Shown: piece after piece, positions 40,222 through 42,806 of the stretch
How positions within the stretch are numbered: the first letter of the stretch is position 1
Layout: each line of letters starts with the position of its first letter
NCBI GenBank assembly: GCA_028876385.1
Contig: JAGWSF010000107.1
Span: 1 to 42,806 of the forward strand
Reading direction: 5' to 3'
Source: Acidobacteriota bacterium
GTDB taxonomy: Bacteria; Actinomycetota; Acidimicrobiia; Acidimicrobiales; Palsa-688
DNA: 42,806 bases
The notes under the pieces: generated by a model
The model's database searches: none
Told to the model about the DNA's origin: nothing
Seen by the model: only the letters and a program-made list of their open reading frames with translations
Position numbers and translations under genes: made by a program

Positions 40222-41729
40222 GCCAACCGGCTCCCGCTCCTCTCAGCGTCGGGGTCGCCGATCTGAGGATCGGTGAGCTCCTGGCCGAGGGTGGCGAGGG
40301 TCAGGTGTACCAACTGCCCCGCCAGCCCCACCTGGTGTACAAGGCCTACCGGGCGTCGTCGGACCGGGGCCGTCTCGCGGACCTCGTCGCCTGGCCGGGC
40401 CGCCTCGGGCCGGCGGAGGCGGCCGTCGTGGGGGCAGCCTCGGCGTGGCCCTGCTCGGTGGTGGTGGACGGGTCGGGCGAGGCCGTCGGCCTGCTCGTGC
40501 CGCGCGCCCCGCGCCGGTTCGCCCTGCGCCACCGTGATGGTCACAGCCGCCTGGCCTCGCTCAGTTACCTGACCGCCGATCCCGAGCACCGGGCGGCCGC
40601 CTACGGGCTCGATCTGCCCCCACCGGCGGCGCCCGAGCGGGTCGGGCTGGTCTACGCCCTGGCCCGGCTGCTGAGCGTGTTCGAGACGGCCGACCCGGCG
40701 GTGGGCCACGGCGATCTGTCGACCAAGAACGTGCTGTGGTCGCTCCAGCGCGGCCCGGAGGTCTTCGTCATCGACTGTGACAACAGTGAGCGCTTCGGGC
40801 CCGACGGGAACCCCGTGGAGGCCGGGACCCGGCGGCGGCCCATGACCCCCAACTGGGACGACCCGGCGGTCGGGCGCGGGGCCAACCCGGGCCCCGGGAC
40901 CGACCGCTACTCCCTCGCCCTGGTATTCCTGCGGGTCGTCGGCGCGGCCAACTTCCCCATCCAGGGCCGTCAACGCCGAGGCGAGCCCGTGGAGGTCCGC
41001 TTCCCGGTCCCGGACCGTTCCCCGGCCTCGGTCCTGATGGACCCCGAGCACCCGCTGTGGAAGCTCGGCGCAGGCAGTCTGAGCGTCGCCGACGCCGGGG
41101 CCCGGCCGCCGGCATCGGCGTGGCTGGCGCCGCTGGAAGCCCTACTGGCGGCCATGGGCGCCCCAGAGGTGGTCGACCAGGTCCGACAGGCGCAGGGCGG
41201 CGTCATCGCGGCCGGGGCCGCCTCACTCCGGGAGGGGCCCGAGCCGGCTCGCATGGTCCCGGCCGCCGCGTCGCCGCCGGAGGGCGGGCCATCCGCCGAC
41301 GTGAGCATCCTGCCCGTCGCCGCCCCGGCCCGGCCCCGTTCGGGGGAGCGGCGGGCGCCGCCGGCGACCTCCGGCGGCCCCCCCCGGGCGGCCATCGGCT
41401 ACCGGTCGGGACCGCCCGGCTGGCGGCCGACCACCGGCACGGCGGCGCCCACCTGGGTGCGGCCGACGGGGGTGCGGGCCATGGCGCCGGGTTCGGTCGA
41501 TCCGCCGGCCCCGGTCTTCCCTGCGGCGTGGGCCGAGTTGCGGACCCAGGTGCGTCGCTTCGGCCGTTGGTGGCGGGAACTGCACCGCGCCGCCCTGCGT
41601 CGACGGGGCCCCCGCCGAGCGTCGCGGCGGTGGCGGGCCGCCGCCGCCTGCCTGGTCGTGGACTTGGCACTGGTGGTGATCTCGGGCGCGGTGGCGGCCG
41701 TCATCGTCTCGCCATTAATCCAGCACTGA
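40218..41729 (+). CDS. Protein kinase-like protein of the TerY-P triad, with C-terminal membrane anchor
   Basis: A 503-residue protein. The kinase-like domain (about 15-280) has a glycine-poor nucleotide loop LLAEGGEGQVY, the Lys in YKAYR, the catalytic loop HGDLSTKNVLW (about 163-173) and the DFG equivalent VIDCDN. PDRYSLALV replaces the usual APE region. A linker of about 130 residues rich in Pro, Ala and Arg leads to a single transmembrane helix at 475-500 (VVDLALVVISGAVAAVIVSPLI). Kinases of this kind are encoded with a vWA (TerY-like) protein and a PP2C phosphatase, both of which follow here. GTG start overlaps the transporter stop (GTGA). Confidence 0.85.
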   Translation: MSQPAPAPLSVGVADLRIGELLAEGGEGQVYQLPRQPHLVYKAYRASSDRGRLADLVAWPGRLGPAEAAVVGAASAWPCSVVVDGSGEAVGLLVPRAPRRFALRHRDGHSRLASLSYLTADPEHRAAAYGLDLPPPAAPERVGLVYALARLLSVFETADPAVGHGDLSTKNVLWSLQRGPEVFVIDCDNSERFGPDGNPVEAGTRRRPMTPNWDDPAVGRGANPGPGTDRYSLALVFLRVVGAANFPIQGRQRRGEPVEVRFPVPDRSPASVLMDPEHPLWKLGAGSLSVADAGARPPASAWLAPLEALLAAMGAPEVVDQVRQAQGGVIAAGAASLREGPEPARMVPAAASPPEGGPSADVSILPVAAPARPRSGERRAPPATSGGPPRAAIGYRSGPPGWRPTTGTAAPTWVRPTGVRAMAPGSVDPPAPVFPAAWAELRTQVRRFGRWWRELHRAALRRRGPRRASRRWRAAAACLVVDLALVVISGAVAAVIVSPLIQH

Positions 41730-41747
41730 CGCTACGTTGGTCCCATA

Positions 41748-42461
41748 ATGACCAGCGTTAGCACCGATGTCGGCGTAGAGGAGCGGTACTCGGTCTTCCC
41801 GTTCTACATATGCCTGGACACTTCGGCGTCCATGGCCGGCGACCCGGTCAGCAGCGTCAATCAGCAGATGCCCCTGCTGCGGGCCAGCGTGGGCGAGGAC
41901 CCGGCGGTGGCCGAGGTCATCCGGCTCGGCATCATCACTTTCAGCGACGTGGCACGCAGCGTGCTGCCCCTGTGTGACCTGAGCCTGGTGGAGGAGCTGC
42001 CGGAGGTGTCGGCCCAGGGCCGCACCTCCTACGCCGCCGCCTTCGACCACCTCCGCCAGGTCATCGAGGCGGACTACGCCAAGAGCCGGGCGGCGGGCGA
42101 CCGCTGGTACCGGCCGGCGGTCATCTTCATCTCCGACGGGCGGCCGACCGACGACTCCGAGCGGTGGAGGGCCGCCCTGGAGCGCCTCACCGATCCGACC
42201 TGGAAGCGGCGGCCCAACGTGCTGGCCTTCGGCTTCGGCGAGGCCGACCCGGCGGTGCTGGCGGCGGTGACCTCCAACCTGCCCAATCGGGCCTTCATCG
42301 CGGCTGAGGGCGCCGAACCGGCCAAGGTGGTACCGGAACTGCTGAAGGGCCTGATCCAGTCCATCGTGAGCTCGTCGGCGAGTGTGTACGACGGGGCCGC
42401 GTTGCTGATCGCCCCTGATCTGCCCAGCATGAGCGCCATCCCGGTCGACCAGCTCGACTAG
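41748..42461 (+). CDS. TerY-like von Willebrand factor A domain protein
   Basis: A 237-residue vWA protein. The metal-ion-dependent adhesion site is complete: D24-x-S26-x-S28 in CLDTSASM, the Thr in GRTSYAAAF (about residue 90), and the Asp in FISDGRPTDD (about residue 130). Size and sequence (SVNQQMPLL, IRLGIITFSD, AFGFGEAD, FSS/SSSAS at the C-terminus) match the TerY family of tellurite/stress gene clusters. Starts at ATG 41748, 9 nt after a TACGTT -10-like box. It is probably the substrate or scaffold switched by the flanking kinase and phosphatase (inference from the family). Confidence 0.9.
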   Translation: MTSVSTDVGVEERYSVFPFYICLDTSASMAGDPVSSVNQQMPLLRASVGEDPAVAEVIRLGIITFSDVARSVLPLCDLSLVEELPEVSAQGRTSYAAAFDHLRQVIEADYAKSRAAGDRWYRPAVIFISDGRPTDDSERWRAALERLTDPTWKRRPNVLAFGFGEADPAVLAAVTSNLPNRAFIAAEGAEPAKVVPELLKGLIQSIVSSSASVYDGAALLIAPDLPSMSAIPVDQLD

Positions 42462-42479
42462 CCGTTCCCAGTCGAGGCC

Positions 42480-42806
42480 GTGGAGCCCTTGTCAGAGGCT
42501 GTGGAGCCGCGCCGGCCGGCTTTCGGGCGGCCCTCGGCGGCCGCTGACCACGAGCCGGTCCTGCGCTCCGCCGGTGACGCCGCCTTGGCGTCGTGGCGGG
42601 CCGACGGCGCCAGTCGCGATTGGTGCGCGCTGCGGGCCGCCTCGGTGGTGGGGGTCCGTCACCGCCTGGCCGGCCAGGGCCCCGAGGACAGCTACGCCTG
42701 GGCCTGCGCCGGACCCGGGACCCTCTTCGTGGCCGTCGCCGACGGGGTGGGTTCATTGCCCGGCTCGGCAGCGGCGGCGGCCCGGGCGGCCTCGGCGGCG
42801 GTGACC
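42480..42806 (+). CDS. PP2C-family protein phosphatase, N-terminal part (runs off right edge)
   Basis: From GTG 42480 the frame is open for 109 codons to the window end. Near residues 60-90, GVRHRLAGQGPEDSYAWA followed by FVAVADGVGSLPGS gives the PP2C metal-binding motif (H-R-x-x-G-x-x-x-E/Q-D-S and ADGVG). It would dephosphorylate Ser/Thr. Together with the kinase and vWA genes it forms a TerY-P triad. Only the first quarter to third of the protein is present. The start is not certain; an in-frame TTG lies 9 nt downstream of the GTG. Confidence 0.85.
   Translation, partial: MEPLSEAVEPRRPAFGRPSAAADHEPVLRSAGDAALASWRADGASRDWCALRAASVVGVRHRLAGQGPEDSYAWACAGPGTLFVAVADGVGSLPGSAAAAARAASAAVT

Overview
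The window is a 42.8 kb, very GC-rich, densely packed bacterial segment. It has GTG/TTG starts, ATGA/GTGA gene overlaps, few intrinsic terminators with U-tracts, and many starts lying 6-10 nt downstream of a TAnnnT -10 box (leaderless initiation). Gene content points to an actinobacterium: a BsaP-type biotin synthase partner, an IcmF fusion, a CysNC fusion and a DUF2269-like membrane protein. The 'GYW..DGGVFSF' repeat protein is a type I associate with Acidimicrobiia-like lineages. The lineage call is inference.

Layout. 1-3.7 kb is a less GC-rich, loosely packed accessory patch: the 5' end of a methyltransferase, a second methyltransferase, a two-domain VOC protein, a 0.6 kb gene-free remnant, and a toxin-antitoxin-like pair with a striking palindromic operator. 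3.8-8.6 kb holds a small membrane protein, an esterase, a conserved small protein, tRNA-Glu(CTC), an FKBP lipoprotein and a secreted alpha/beta hydrolase with six propeller-like repeats. 8.6-9.6 kb encodes two overlapping carboxymuconolactone decarboxylase (CMD)/AhpD-family genes. The second is a strong selenoprotein candidate: an in-frame UGA makes a Cys-x-x-Sec motif and is followed at the right distance by a hairpin with a GU-containing loop (bacterial SECIS-like). 9.7-19.4 kb carries an EAL-HDOD signalling protein, a thioesterase, a GNAT, and an overlapping Lhr helicase / PHP protein / cytochrome P450 string.

19.5-22.7 kb is a divergent biotin locus (bioB-bsaP against bioA-bioD). It is followed by an Asp/Asn beta-hydroxylase-like oxygenase overlapping an alpha-oxoamine synthase whose motifs look more like serine palmitoyltransferase than BioF. 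Opposite them is a large GNAT-like acyltransferase, and beyond that an MBL hydrolase and an acyl-CoA synthetase. Together these suggest a possible sphingolipid-like locus. 28.7-35.2 kb has a lipoprotein, a membrane protein, a fused E1 alpha/beta branched-chain keto acid dehydrogenase and IcmF, linking valine-derived isobutyryl-CoA to butyryl-CoA. 35.3-38.8 kb is the sulfate activation operon cysD-cysNC-cysQ. 38.9-42.8 kb has a Mug-type DNA glycosylase, a VIT-family metal transporter and a kinase / vWA / PP2C triad of the TerY-P type, cut by the right edge.

The most notable items are the selenoprotein operon, the putative sphingolipid-like locus, the toxin-antitoxin operator, and the widespread leaderless promoter architecture.
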